The notes under the pieces were generated by a model. It saw only the letters and a program-made list of their open reading frames with translations. It was not told where the DNA came from and did not search any database. Shown here piece after piece: positions 44,846-53,779 of a DNA stretch of 62,572 nucleotides. A program made the position numbers and the translations under genes. The DNA comes from an uncultured Clostridia bacterium (GTDB taxonomy: Bacteria > Bacillota > Clostridia > Oscillospirales > CAG-272), in assembly GCA_944391815.1 (NCBI GenBank), contig CALXUV010000027.1, positions 1 to 62,572 on the forward strand, given 5' to 3'. Position 1 is the stretch's first letter, and each line of letters opens with the position of its first letter.

Positions 44846-45754
44846 TCAGAGGCTGAACATTGTACCGGCACCCTCATCGGAAAGCATTTCAAGAAGAATG
44901 GAATGCGGTACTCTGCCGTCGATTATACAGGTGCTGTGAACGCCCTTGCGTATAGCCTCTGCGCAGCAGCGGATTTTCGGAATCATGCCGCCCTTGATTA
45001 TTCCTTTTTCAATAAGCGATTCTATTTCGTTTATTTTGATTTCCGGAATCAGTGTTGCGGGATCTTTCGGATCGAGCATAACTCCGGAGATATCGGTAAG
45101 TAATATGAGATTTGTCGCTCCGAGAGCAGTGGCGATCTCAGCGGCGGCAGTGTCGGCGTTTATGTTGTAAACCGGAGCTCCGTCCGTACCCTTTGCTACC
45201 GTGCTGATAACCGGGATGAAACCGGCTTTGAGGTTTGCAAGGATTATTGAGGGGTTGCATGACACAATGTCTCCCACATATCCGTAATCGGTGCCGTCTT
45301 CGCCGGTAAGCTTTTCTGCAGAGAGAAGCTCGCCGTCTACACCGCAGAGTCCGACAGCCTTTCCGCCTATCTGTTCAATGTAGTTTACAAGCTCCTTGTT
45401 GACCTTGCCTGCGAGTACCATCTGTACGATTTCCATTGTTTCCTTGTCGGTGTAACGCAGTCCGTTTACGAATTTTGAAACCTTTCCGGTTTTCTCCAGC
45501 ATTTCGTTTATTTCCGGGCCGCCTCCGTGAACGAGCACTATATTTATACCGATGCAGGAAAGCAGGACGATATCGGATATCACCGCCGCTTTCAGCTCTT
45601 CGTTAATCATCGCGTTTCCGCCGTACTTGACTACAACGGTTTTGCCTGAATACTTCTGAATGTACGGCAAAGCTCTTGAAAGAACGTATGATTTTTCAAG
45701 GTTTGAGAGTTTATTTACCGATTCGGGTGCGCTCGGAATAGTGATGTTGTCCAT
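44846..45754 (-). CDS. argB: Acetylglutamate kinase
   Basis: ArgB phosphorylates N-acetylglutamate. The 302-residue protein starts at 45754, behind GGAGGTTAAAA. KTVVVKYGGNAM and VLVHGGGPEINEML are the substrate-binding glycine loops. GDIVSCNP and LLTDISGVMLDP are further signatures. Whether it is arginine-inhibited is open: the N-terminal helix (LSNLEKSYVLSRALPYIQKY) is compatible with the hexameric, feedback-regulated type. Confidence 0.97.
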   Translation of the reverse strand: MDNITIPSAPESVNKLSNLEKSYVLSRALPYIQKYSGKTVVVKYGGNAMINEELKAAVISDIVLLSCIGINIVLVHGGGPEINEMLEKTGKVSKFVNGLRYTDKETMEIVQMVLAGKVNKELVNYIEQIGGKAVGLCGVDGELLSAEKLTGEDGTDYGYVGDIVSCNPSIILANLKAGFIPVISTVAKGTDGAPVYNINADTAAAEIATALGATNLILLTDISGVMLDPKDPATLIPEIKINEIESLIEKGIIKGGMIPKIRCCAEAIRKGVHSTCIIDGRVPHSILLEMLSDEGAGTMFSL

Positions 45755-46159
45755 TTTTAACCTCCGGTATAAAAAATGAGTTGACATAGCAAAAGTATTG
45801 ATTATTGAAAATTCTTTTATGTAACACGAAATGCAGAAACAAAAGTAATGGTTCAAAAAATCCGAGGATGCTTTTTCAGCAGGCGGATTCTGACGCTGTG
45901 TATCCGGAAAAACGACTGGCGTTGTAAATAACTGTACACCGATAGCTTCCGGAAAAGCCATACAGCGCAATATCAGATAAAAGGTAGAGTATATACAGCA
46001 CTGTAAAGTGCGCTGATATGTGTTTAATACTGTAATATAAAGAAGTCGGGCATACGATGTAATGTGCACTGAAATGTGTTTAATAACGTAAGATAAAAGA
46101 GTCGGGCATAATTTCAACCGACAGTGCGCAGAACGGTACACGCTTCAAAGTAAAAGAAA
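45755..46159. other. Long gap between argC and argB
   Basis: 405 bases inside the arginine cluster. It contains the 53-base tandem repeat at 46002-46110. The argB reading frame is open upstream of its start through most of this region, but the composition is not protein-like and the true start has a good ribosome site. Confidence 0.7.
46002..46110. repeat. Two 53-bp tandem repeats between argC and argB
   Basis: Copies at 46002-46054 and 46058-46110 share blocks such as ATGTGTTTAATA and AGTCGGGCATA, with roughly 45 of 53 bases identical by eye. A 3-base spacer separates them. A possible more degenerate relative lies just before 46002. They are transcribed, on the minus strand, between argC and argB. 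Confidence 0.8.
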
Positions 46160-47200
46160 TCAGAACTGCTGAGGTACAGCGCAGAGCGCAGTGTCTTCGG
46201 GGTATCCGAAATATATATTCATATTCTGAACTGCCTGTCCGGCGGCACCTTTGACCATGTTGTCGATTACCGAGCAGACAATGAGTTTCTTGCAGCGCAT
46301 GTCAAAATGCAGAGAGATGTCACAGTAGTTGGACATTCTGACATTTTTTATATTTGCATAGCTTCCGGACGGCAGCAGACGGACGAATTTTTCACCCGAG
46401 TACGCTTTTTCATAACAGGCGATAACTTCTTCCTTTGTGACGCCTTCTTTAAGGCTGAGGTAAACCGTCGACTCAATGCCTCTGTTTACCGGAAGCAGGT
46501 GAGGAACGAACGTAACATTTATTTTTACATTGGCAATATCCGAAAGAGTCTGTTCTATTTCCGGTGTGTGGCGGTGCTCTCCTGCTTTATAGGCAGAAAA
46601 GGCTTCGTTTGTGTCGGGGTAGTGGCTGCCCTGGGTGAGACCTCTGCCGGCACCGGTAACGCCGGATTTTGAATCGATTATTATGTTCTCAGTCTGAACA
46701 AGTCCGTTTGCAAGCGCCGGAGCGCAGGCAAGTGCTATCGATGTCGGATAACAGCCCGGATTTCCGATTATCTTTGCTTCCTTTATTTTGTCCCGGTAAA
46801 GCTCAGGCAGACAGTATCCGGCGTATTTATGTATGTCGGGATGCGAATAATTCCGCTTGTACCATGCCGAATAGTCGTTTTCGTCATACATTCTGAAATC
46901 TGCGCCGAGGTCTATCAGCAGTTTACCTTTTTCAAGGCAGGCCTCTGCAAGAGGTTCTGAAAGACCGTGCGGAAGAGAAGCGAATATCACGTCCGATTTT
47001 TCAATCACCGCATCGGCGTTTTCCAGAGTCAGATCAAGAATGTTTCTGAAATTCTGAAATATATCGGAATAACACTGTCCCTCATACGACACAGAAGAGA
47101 GCGCGGCTATATTTACGTATGGGTGCAGGCAAAGTATCCGTGCAATCTCTGCTCCGGCATAACCTGTGGCTCCCACAATTCCTGCATTTATCTTTTTCAT
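46160..47200 (-). CDS. argC: N-acetyl-gamma-glutamyl-phosphate reductase
   Basis: ArgC reduces N-acetylglutamyl phosphate with NADPH. The 346-residue protein opens with the Rossmann motif AGIVGATGYAGAEIARIL. The catalytic cysteine is in IGNPGCYPTSIALA near residue 147, and FVPHLLPVNRGI near 235 is conserved. It lies 96 bases downstream of argH and about 405 bases upstream of argB. Confidence 0.97.
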   Translation of the reverse strand: MKKINAGIVGATGYAGAEIARILCLHPYVNIAALSSVSYEGQCYSDIFQNFRNILDLTLENADAVIEKSDVIFASLPHGLSEPLAEACLEKGKLLIDLGADFRMYDENDYSAWYKRNYSHPDIHKYAGYCLPELYRDKIKEAKIIGNPGCYPTSIALACAPALANGLVQTENIIIDSKSGVTGAGRGLTQGSHYPDTNEAFSAYKAGEHRHTPEIEQTLSDIANVKINVTFVPHLLPVNRGIESTVYLSLKEGVTKEEVIACYEKAYSGEKFVRLLPSGSYANIKNVRMSNYCDISLHFDMRCKKLIVCSVIDNMVKGAAGQAVQNMNIYFGYPEDTALCAVPQQF

Positions 47201-47296
47201 TTTTCTGTCCTCGATTTAATTTGAATTTTTCTGTATTTACTCTTTATTTACCGATAATGTCAGCTATTCATTTCTTAGCTTATTTTGACGTACGGT

Positions 47297-48700
47297 TCAG
47301 TCAATGTGCTTAGCTGCGTGTTTGTCAAGAAAATCACGGCAAAGCGCAATCTGCTCTGAAACTCTTACAGCCGCCGGACCGCCGGTTACTTTACGGCCGT
47401 TGACACAGTTAATCAGATCAATCGCCGGGTAGATTCCGTCCTCAAACTCCGGACAGAATTCACGGTATTCGTCCATGCTCATCGTTTCAAGCGTTTTTCC
47501 GTTGTCGATACAGTAAGCTATTATTTTTCCGGTTATTTTGTAAGCGTCCCGGAACGGCAGACCTTTCTTTACAAGATAATCGGCGCAGTCGGTAGCGTTT
47601 ATAAAACCTTTGGCTGCGGCGTTTCTCATTACGCCTACGTTTACCTTAGAGGTTTCAAGCATTTCGCCGAAGATATCAATGCAGAGCTTGGTGTTGTCCA
47701 CGGCGTCAAAAATCGCTTCTTTGTCCTCCTGCATATCTTTGTTGTATGCAAGCGGGAGACCTTTCATCAGTGTGAGCAGTGTCATAAGCGAACCGTAAAC
47801 CCTTGCGCATTTTCCCCGTACAAGCTCGGCAATATCGGGATTTTTTTTCTGAGGCATAATCGAAGATCCGGTGGAATAAGCGTCGTCAAGCTCAATAAAC
47901 CCGAATTCGGATGAACACCAGAGAATTATTTCTTCCGAGAATCGGCTGAGGTGCATCATTATCATCGAAAGGTCGGAAACGCTTTCGATAGCGAAATCCC
48001 TGTCGGAGACACCGTCTATCGAATTCTGCATTACCCCGTCAAATCCGAGGGATTTTGCAACGCTTTCCCTGTCAATCGGATAAGTGGTAGTCGCCAGAGC
48101 CCCCGATCCGAGCGGAAGATAATTCATTCTTTCGAGGGCGTCCTCGATTCTTGTTACATCCCGCATAAACATCTGTGCATAAGCCATTATGTAGTGAGCA
48201 AGCGTTACAGGCTGAGCCCGCTGAAGATGTGTATATCCCGGCATTACCGTTTCAAGGTGAAGCGACGCCTTATCTGAAATTATTTTTATAAGTTTAAGAA
48301 GAGAGGACTTAATATCTCCCATTGTCTTTATGACATACATCCGGCAGTCAAGAGCCACCTGGTCGTTTCTGCTTCTTGCGGTATGAAGTCTTTTTCCGGC
48401 ATCTCCTATTCTGTCGGTAAGCTCAGCTTCGATAAACATGTGGATGTCTTCCGCATTCATGTCAAATTCAAGCTTTCCGGTCTCAATGTCTTCCATTATT
48501 TCCGCAAGACCTTTAAGGATAGCCGAGCAGTCTTCCTTTGAAATTATTCCCTGACGGCAGAGCATTGCGGCGTGAGCCATACTTCCGGTTATATCCTCTT
48601 TGTAAAGTCTGTTATCAAATGATATGGATGAGTTGAAGTCGTTGACGGAGGCGCTGAGCTCCTTTTTGAAGCGTCCCTCCCACATTTTTTTTGTTTGCAT
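47297..48700 (-). CDS. argH: Argininosuccinate lyase
   Basis: ArgH cleaves argininosuccinate to arginine and fumarate. The 467-residue protein has the family start KKMWEGRFKKELSASVNDFN, TARSRNDQVALD near residue 110 and the catalytic loop GSSIMPQKKNPD near 280. It heads the arginine gene run. argG and argJ/argA-type genes are not in this window. GAAAGGACGGC precedes the ATG. Confidence 0.97.
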   Translation of the reverse strand: MQTKKMWEGRFKKELSASVNDFNSSISFDNRLYKEDITGSMAHAAMLCRQGIISKEDCSAILKGLAEIMEDIETGKLEFDMNAEDIHMFIEAELTDRIGDAGKRLHTARSRNDQVALDCRMYVIKTMGDIKSSLLKLIKIISDKASLHLETVMPGYTHLQRAQPVTLAHYIMAYAQMFMRDVTRIEDALERMNYLPLGSGALATTTYPIDRESVAKSLGFDGVMQNSIDGVSDRDFAIESVSDLSMIMMHLSRFSEEIILWCSSEFGFIELDDAYSTGSSIMPQKKNPDIAELVRGKCARVYGSLMTLLTLMKGLPLAYNKDMQEDKEAIFDAVDNTKLCIDIFGEMLETSKVNVGVMRNAAAKGFINATDCADYLVKKGLPFRDAYKITGKIIAYCIDNGKTLETMSMDEYREFCPEFEDGIYPAIDLINCVNGRKVTGGPAAVRVSEQIALCRDFLDKHAAKHID

Positions 48701-48746
48701 TTTGCCGTCCTTTCTTGCCGTGTTAAATTATCCGATTTTAATAATG

Positions 48747-48775
48747 ATTATAATACTTTTTTACGGGAAAAACAA
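48747..48775 (-). promoter_or_regulatory. Sigma-A-type promoter of argH
   Basis: On the minus strand TTGTTT (48775-48770), a 17-base spacer and a perfect TATAAT (48752-48747), about 46 bases upstream of the argH ATG. A clear ArgR box could not be confirmed. Confidence 0.7.
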
Positions 48776-48886
48776 GTGTTAATTTTAACAAATATTGCAG
48801 AGCCGGCTTATCGCAAATGTATAAAAATACACATATTCTGCATAATATTCAGCGAAAATATTAAACGTGAAAATTTTAATCTGTGA

Positions 48887-48915
48887 TTGACAATTATTTA
48901 ATAATGTGGTAAAAT
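48887..48915 (+). promoter_or_regulatory. Sigma-A-type promoter of mscL and probably the polysaccharide genes
   Basis: A perfect TTGACA (48887-48892), a 17-base spacer and TAAAAT (48910-48915), 47 bases before the mscL ATG. It is divergent from argH. Confidence 0.82.
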
Positions 48916-48961
48916 CAACCTTGAAAATAAAAAGTCCGAAAGAGTCGGGAAAGGAAAAATT

Positions 48962-49567
48962 ATGGGACAGGCAGACAAAGAAGCGCTTGAAGCAAAACTC
49001 GAAGTTGCAAGAGAAAAGGAACGCAGAGAGAAAAGAAAAAAACTTGAAAAGAAGAAAAAAGAGTTTATGTCTGATTTCCGGAAATTCATAACACGGGGAA
49101 ATGTTATCGACCTCGCCGTTGCAATGGTAATAGGAACGGCTTTCAATAAAATAGTCAGCGGTCTTGTCAATTACATAATAATGCCGCTCGTAGGAGTAAT
49201 GACGGGCGGATTCAGTATAGTCGACAGAAAATGGGTGGTCAGACATGCGACTGAGACAAACAGCGAGCTTGCCGTCCAGTACGGAGCTTTTTTGCAGGCG
49301 ATAATCGACTTCCTCATAATAGCACTGAGCGTGTTCATTGCGGTCAAAATCATAACCAAAGTAAAAAACAAGCTGAGTGAAAGGGAAATAGAAAAGAAAA
49401 AGGCAGAGGAAGCGCAAAAAAAAGCACTGGAAGCAGAAAAAGCGGCTGCCCAGAAGGCGGCAGATGATAAAAAGCGACTCGCTGAAGAACAAATGTATGA
49501 AAATATCCGCCTGCAAACACTGATTCTTGAACGTATAGAAAATACAATTTCACAAAATAAACAATAA
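48962..49567 (+). CDS. mscL: Large-conductance mechanosensitive channel MscL, extended form
   Basis: MscL opens under membrane tension to release solutes. The conserved pore core FRKFITRGNVIDLAVAMVIGTAFNKIVSGLV (in parts) starts near residue 39, and the second helix is near 103-122. The protein is 201 residues, against about 130-150 usually. A charged helix of about 37 residues precedes the core, rich in Glu, Lys and Arg. The cytoplasmic tail is a long Ala/Glu/Lys coiled-coil of some 70 residues. GGAAAAATT precedes the ATG. It lies 31 bases ahead of the lyase gene. Confidence 0.92.
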   Translation: MGQADKEALEAKLEVAREKERREKRKKLEKKKKEFMSDFRKFITRGNVIDLAVAMVIGTAFNKIVSGLVNYIIMPLVGVMTGGFSIVDRKWVVRHATETNSELAVQYGAFLQAIIDFLIIALSVFIAVKIITKVKNKLSEREIEKKKAEEAQKKALEAEKAAAQKAADDKKRLAEEQMYENIRLQTLILERIENTISQNKQ

Positions 49568-49568
49568 G

Positions 49569-49584
49569 TTGCATAGATATGCAA
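49569..49584. promoter_or_regulatory. 16-bp palindrome between mscL and the lyase gene
   Basis: TTGCATA-GA-TATGCAA has perfect 7-base arms. It begins just after the mscL stop and ends just before the AGGGAGG ribosome site of the lyase gene. The loop is too short for a good RNA hairpin, so it is more likely a DNA operator or a remnant; the regulator is not known. Confidence 0.6.
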
Positions 49585-49598
49585 AAAGGGAGGTAAAC

Positions 49599-51593
49599 AT
49601 GCTTATAACAGATGAGAAATTTTTTTGTGAGGAACTGAATGAACAGATCCCGGAGATGCAAAAAGCCGCACGCGCTTACAGGGAAAGCGGACTACAAGCG
49701 GCGGAAAAGGTCCTTGCCGACTACGTAAGGCAGAATATAGAGCCGGATAAGTATTTCAGAATTCCGTATTACTACGAGAGGGAAAATGCTTGGGCGCTTT
49801 CCACGGATGACGATTTTGCGGCTGCGGAAAAGATAATGCGCGGCGAGTTGCGTTCCTGCGGATTTACTCATAAGTTTGAAAACGGGGATGTCGACTGGGA
49901 GCTTAACCCCACTTATAATGAGTACAAGGAGTGGACCTGGCAGCTTTCAAGACACCACGAATGGCGCTGTCTCGGACACTGTTACCGGATGACCGGAGAC
50001 GAAAAATACGCTCAGTGTTTTGTAAAATATCTGATGAGCTGGTGCGCACAGGCGGTATGTCCTGAAAATGCGCCGTCCGGTGCTACAAACTGCTGGAGAA
50101 CGATAGAAGCAGGAATAAGAATGACAAAAAACTGGCATTATGCATTTTTTGCTTTTATAAAATCTCCGTACATGACTGATCACGTTATAACAACTTATCT
50201 TAAATCTATCTGGGAACACGGTTACAGGCTGAAAAACTATTCTTCTTCGGGTAACTGGCTTATAATGGAGATGGCAGGACTTTCCCATATAGCAATGCTT
50301 TACCCTTTTCTTAAAAAGAGCAACGAATGGGCAGATTACGCATTCGGAAGACTTGCCTCTGAGATAGATGTTCAGGTATATCCTGACGGTTTTCAGTATG
50401 AGCTTTCGACCGGTTACCACGGCGTTGTCGTACAGAACTACAACTGGGTAATAAACACCGCAAAGGCGATGGAATATAAAATTTCAGACGAACTTTCAAA
50501 AAATCTTCAGCGCTGTTTTGAGATGTACATAAAGCTTTGTCAGCCTGACAGACATACGCCGGATATAAATGACGGCGGAAGAGCTGATGTAGCCTTTTGG
50601 GAAAAACTCGGATCATATTATTTCCCGGAGCGTGAGGATTTCAGGTATTTTGCGACAGAGGGTAGGGAAGGCAAACTTCCGGACTATGTAAGTATAGCGC
50701 TTCCGTATTCGGGTATGGCAGTTATGAGGACCGACTGGTCAAAAGACGCTGTCTGGGCTTTTATGGAGTCTGCTCCGTTCGGAAAAGCGCATCAGCACGA
50801 GGATAAACTGAATGTTCTGATGTATGCATACGGCAAAGACGTGTTGAGAGATCCCGGAAACTATGCATACGATTCTTCGGAAATGAGAAAGTTCATACTT
50901 GATACACGTTCCCATAACTGCGCAATGGTAGACGATCGCAGTCAGGCGAGGAGGAAAAAGTATAACTGGCAGCCTGAGCTGATAAAAAAACGTTCAGACC
51001 TGAAATGGAAATTCACAAGAGAAACTGATGTTGCGGAAGGCATTTATAACGAAGGTTACGGTTCGGAGCTTATTGACGTAACCCATAAACGCAAAATGAT
51101 ATTTTTCAAAAAAGGTCTGGGAAAAAGTCTGCCTTTTGCACTTGTCATTGACAGATTTATCTCCAATGACGGAAAAGAGCATAAATATGCCGTATCTTAC
51201 CAGATGAACACGCAGCCGTATGTGGTGGAAAACGGGGTTTATACTGCTGACTTCGGGGACGGGGTAACAATGTCGGTGATAGGCAGCCGGCTTCCGGAAA
51301 TAGTTGTAGCTCAGAAGGAGCCCTACTGGATGGGCTGGAGACCGGTTCACTGTGCAGAGGAGCACGAGCATAACCCTGCGCCATGTCTACGCTATGTAAA
51401 TAGCGGCGCACAAACAAGAATAGTGACGGCACTCTATCCGTCAAATAACGGCGAATGTGCAATCAGCAAGATAGAAATAAGTGACGATTTTGATAGTGAG
51501 GAGGTAAAAGTAATATTCCGTGACGGCAGCGAAACGGTAGTCAAAGAAAGCGATTATCCGGCGTTTTCAGATTCGGACGAAAAGTTTGTTTAA
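49599..51593 (+). CDS. Heparinase II/III-family polysaccharide lyase
   Basis: The ATG at 49599 follows GGGAGGTAAAC and gives 664 residues. The N-terminal alpha/alpha toroid covers about 1-350, with SGNWLIMEMAGLSHIAMLYP near 217-236 and STGYHGVVVQNYNW near 270, where Asn, Arg, His and Tyr could be catalytic. The C-terminal beta domain starts with the metal-site HQHEDKLNVLMYAYG near 399. This matches PF16889 + PF07940. Such lyases cut uronate-containing glycans by elimination. No signal peptide is seen, so it is cytoplasmic and acts on imported oligosaccharides. The PL family number cannot be fixed by eye. Confidence 0.88.
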   Translation: MLITDEKFFCEELNEQIPEMQKAARAYRESGLQAAEKVLADYVRQNIEPDKYFRIPYYYERENAWALSTDDDFAAAEKIMRGELRSCGFTHKFENGDVDWELNPTYNEYKEWTWQLSRHHEWRCLGHCYRMTGDEKYAQCFVKYLMSWCAQAVCPENAPSGATNCWRTIEAGIRMTKNWHYAFFAFIKSPYMTDHVITTYLKSIWEHGYRLKNYSSSGNWLIMEMAGLSHIAMLYPFLKKSNEWADYAFGRLASEIDVQVYPDGFQYELSTGYHGVVVQNYNWVINTAKAMEYKISDELSKNLQRCFEMYIKLCQPDRHTPDINDGGRADVAFWEKLGSYYFPEREDFRYFATEGREGKLPDYVSIALPYSGMAVMRTDWSKDAVWAFMESAPFGKAHQHEDKLNVLMYAYGKDVLRDPGNYAYDSSEMRKFILDTRSHNCAMVDDRSQARRKKYNWQPELIKKRSDLKWKFTRETDVAEGIYNEGYGSELIDVTHKRKMIFFKKGLGKSLPFALVIDRFISNDGKEHKYAVSYQMNTQPYVVENGVYTADFGDGVTMSVIGSRLPEIVVAQKEPYWMGWRPVHCAEEHEHNPAPCLRYVNSGAQTRIVTALYPSNNGECAISKIEISDDFDSEEVKVIFRDGSETVVKESDYPAFSDSDEKFV

Positions 51594-51607
51594 AAGGAAT
51601 AACTTAA

Positions 51608-52993
51608 ATGGATAAAAAATATAATCTGGTTTTTATTTTTGCCGATCAGCACCGGAAATTTGATATCGGCTGTTACGGAAACAGTGAGGTAATTACGCCG
51701 AATCTGGATAAGCTGGCATCTGAGGGAGTCAGGTTTGAAAATTGCTGTTCCAATTCACCGGTTTGCGTACCTGCCCGAGGCTCTCTGCTTACCGGATTAT
51801 ACGCTCAGAATCACGGAGCATTCACAAATGACCTGGAAATAAGATACGACGTGGAGAGCATAGCAGATGTCCTGATTGAAAACGGGTATCATACCGGATA
51901 CATCGGAAAGTGGCATTTATGCGGAGTCCCAAGGGAGCAGTTTGTGGAAAAGGGCAAAAGACTGGGATTTGAGGAGTGGAAGGTTGCAAACTGCAACCAC
52001 GATTACAGAAATTGTTACTACGATGACGAAGAAAATGTAAGGCATTTTGAAGAAGGTTATGAACCTGAAATTTTCGGGGGACTGGCGTGCGATTTTCTTG
52101 AAAGAAACTGTGAAGAGGAAAAGCCGTTTGCTTTGTTTTTATCATTCGCTACTCCGCACGATCCTCACGATACAGCAAGTAAAGAATACTGCGATTTGTA
52201 TCGTGACAGAAAAGTAACCCTTCGTCCGAACTCCGAAGACAAAGTAATGGAGAAAATCGGAAAGTATCTGAGCAAGGCCGAACAAACCGAGCTTGCCAAG
52301 GGATACTATGCGCACATTTCCGCAATCGATAAACAGGTCGGAAAAATACTTGATGTACTCAGCAGTAAAGGGAAAAAATCGGAAACCCTTGTGATTTATA
52401 CATCAGATCACGGGGATATGCTCGGAAGCCACGGACTTAAAGATAAACAGCAGCCTTATGAGGAGGCGATAGGTGTGCCTCTGATAATGTCCTTGCCGGG
52501 TGTTATCAAAAGAAGTGTTACAAAGGAGCTGATCGGGCTTGTTGATCTGCCCGTTACGGTAGCGGGACTTCTCGGAATGAAATTCAAAAATAAAACCGAC
52601 GGCATAGATCTGAAAGATGTGGTTCTATCCGGAGGAAAAGGACTTGACGAGTGCTATCTTTATGATCTTTTCCCGTGCCATCAGGCAATTGACAAAGGAA
52701 TGCGTGCATGGAGAGCAATAAAAACGCAAAAATACACCTACTCAGTTTACGGAAACGGTAAGGAAAGATTTCTTTTTGACAACGAAAAAGATCCGTATCA
52801 GATGAATAATCTGATCGATGATAAAACCTGCTCTCAGGTAAAAAATAAACTTTCATCGATTCTCTCAGGTTACGTCAAAAAATACGACGGATTTATGGAA
52901 GGCGAGGAATATATAAGATTTACCGGAAGAACAGATGATTTTAATAAGAGTCAGCTTTACTTTGGCAGAGAAGAACTGAAAACAAACGAATAA
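51608..52993 (+). CDS. Sulfatase (formylglycine type)
   Basis: This 461-residue alkaline-phosphatase-superfamily sulfatase removes sulfate esters. The active-site motif Cys53-Val-Pro-Ala-Arg57 is the CxPxR type, so Cys53 must be oxidised to formylglycine by an anaerobic sulfatase-maturating enzyme. That gene is not in this window. Metal ligands lie in FADQH (11-15) and TSDHGDMLGSHG near 260. IGKWHLCGVP near 97 is also typical. No signal peptide is present. AAAAGGAATAAC precedes the ATG, 14 bases after the lyase stop. Confidence 0.93.
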   Translation: MDKKYNLVFIFADQHRKFDIGCYGNSEVITPNLDKLASEGVRFENCCSNSPVCVPARGSLLTGLYAQNHGAFTNDLEIRYDVESIADVLIENGYHTGYIGKWHLCGVPREQFVEKGKRLGFEEWKVANCNHDYRNCYYDDEENVRHFEEGYEPEIFGGLACDFLERNCEEEKPFALFLSFATPHDPHDTASKEYCDLYRDRKVTLRPNSEDKVMEKIGKYLSKAEQTELAKGYYAHISAIDKQVGKILDVLSSKGKKSETLVIYTSDHGDMLGSHGLKDKQQPYEEAIGVPLIMSLPGVIKRSVTKELIGLVDLPVTVAGLLGMKFKNKTDGIDLKDVVLSGGKGLDECYLYDLFPCHQAIDKGMRAWRAIKTQKYTYSVYGNGKERFLFDNEKDPYQMNNLIDDKTCSQVKNKLSSILSGYVKKYDGFMEGEEYIRFTGRTDDFNKSQLYFGREELKTNE

Positions 52994-53049
52994 TATATTT
53001 GCCGACAAACGGTAATCTTCAAAGGGAAAATATAAGCAAGGAGAATAAT

Positions 53050-53367
53050 ATGGAAAAATACGCATGGACCGGAAGAATTGTGCCGGGAAAAAAAGCAGAA
53101 TATGTAAAAAGGCACGATGAAATATGGCCGGAAATGAAGAAGGTGCTTACGGAAGCCGGAATAAAAAACTACACTATCTGGAACACAGGAGATATGCTTT
53201 TCGGTTACTACGAATGCGAAAAAGGGGCTGAATATGCCGCCCGTGTACAGAGTGAAAGTCCGGTGGTAAAAAAATGGGATGAGTATATGAAAGATATACT
53301 TATAATGGACAAAGATCCGGTAACGGGGGCACAGCCCTTGCTTGAAAAGGTTTTTGAGCTTAACTGA
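53050..53367 (+). CDS. rhaM: L-rhamnose mutarotase
   Basis: RhaM interconverts the alpha and beta anomers of L-rhamnose. The 105-residue protein starts at 53050, behind AAGGAGAATAAT. The catalytic His22 lies in VKRHDEIWPEM, and GIKNYTIWNTGDMLFGYYEC is the typical second half. It stands between the sulfatase and tautomerase genes, about 49 kb from rhaA and rhaB, and supports rhamnose as a product of the sulfated glycan. Confidence 0.95.
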   Translation: MEKYAWTGRIVPGKKAEYVKRHDEIWPEMKKVLTEAGIKNYTIWNTGDMLFGYYECEKGAEYAARVQSESPVVKKWDEYMKDILIMDKDPVTGAQPLLEKVFELN

Positions 53368-53429
53368 AATCAGAATATTTAAAAACGGTCAGAAAACAGC
53401 TTCCTGATCCGGATATAAAGGAGAAAATT

Positions 53430-53768
53430 ATGCCGTATATTGATCTTAAAGCTTCCGCAGTCATAGACGAAAAAGCGGAAAAAATACTTGTAAGCGAGTT
53501 TGGAAAAGCGATAGAACTCATACCGGGAAAGAGTGAGGAATGGCTGATGCTCAATATAGAGGGCGGAAAGCATATGGCGTTCAGAGGAACTCCGGGAGCC
53601 GCAATGGTTGATGTCCATGTTTTCGGAAAAGCCAAGGACTCAGAATATGAAAAACTGACCGGGAAAATATGCGAAACTGTAAGCGCAGTACTCGGAATCC
53701 CGAAAAACAGGATATACGTCAAGTACAGTGAATATCAGCACTGGGGCTATAACGGAAGCAATTTCTGA
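53430..53768 (+). CDS. MIF/tautomerase superfamily protein
   Basis: This 112-residue protein starts MPYIDLKAS, exposing the catalytic Pro after methionine removal. The pattern EEWLMLNIEGGKHMAFRG and the C-terminal GIPKNRIYVKYSEYQHWGYNG match the macrophage migration inhibitory factor/phenylpyruvate tautomerase fold. In this locus it may act on a keto/enol intermediate such as an opened unsaturated uronate; this is speculation. GGAGAAAATT precedes the ATG. Confidence 0.85.
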   Translation: MPYIDLKASAVIDEKAEKILVSEFGKAIELIPGKSEEWLMLNIEGGKHMAFRGTPGAAMVDVHVFGKAKDSEYEKLTGKICETVSAVLGIPKNRIYVKYSEYQHWGYNGSNF

Positions 53769-53779
53769 AAGGAGTAGCC

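Noticed and set aside
45755-46141. In-frame 129-codon extension upstream of argB
   Set aside because: The composition is not protein-like, it crosses the tandem repeats, and a good ribosome site marks the true argB start at 45754.
48906-49091. 61-codon plus-strand open frame at the start of mscL
   Set aside because: It overlaps the mscL charged N-terminal helix in another frame. Its lysine-rich product reflects the biased codons of mscL.
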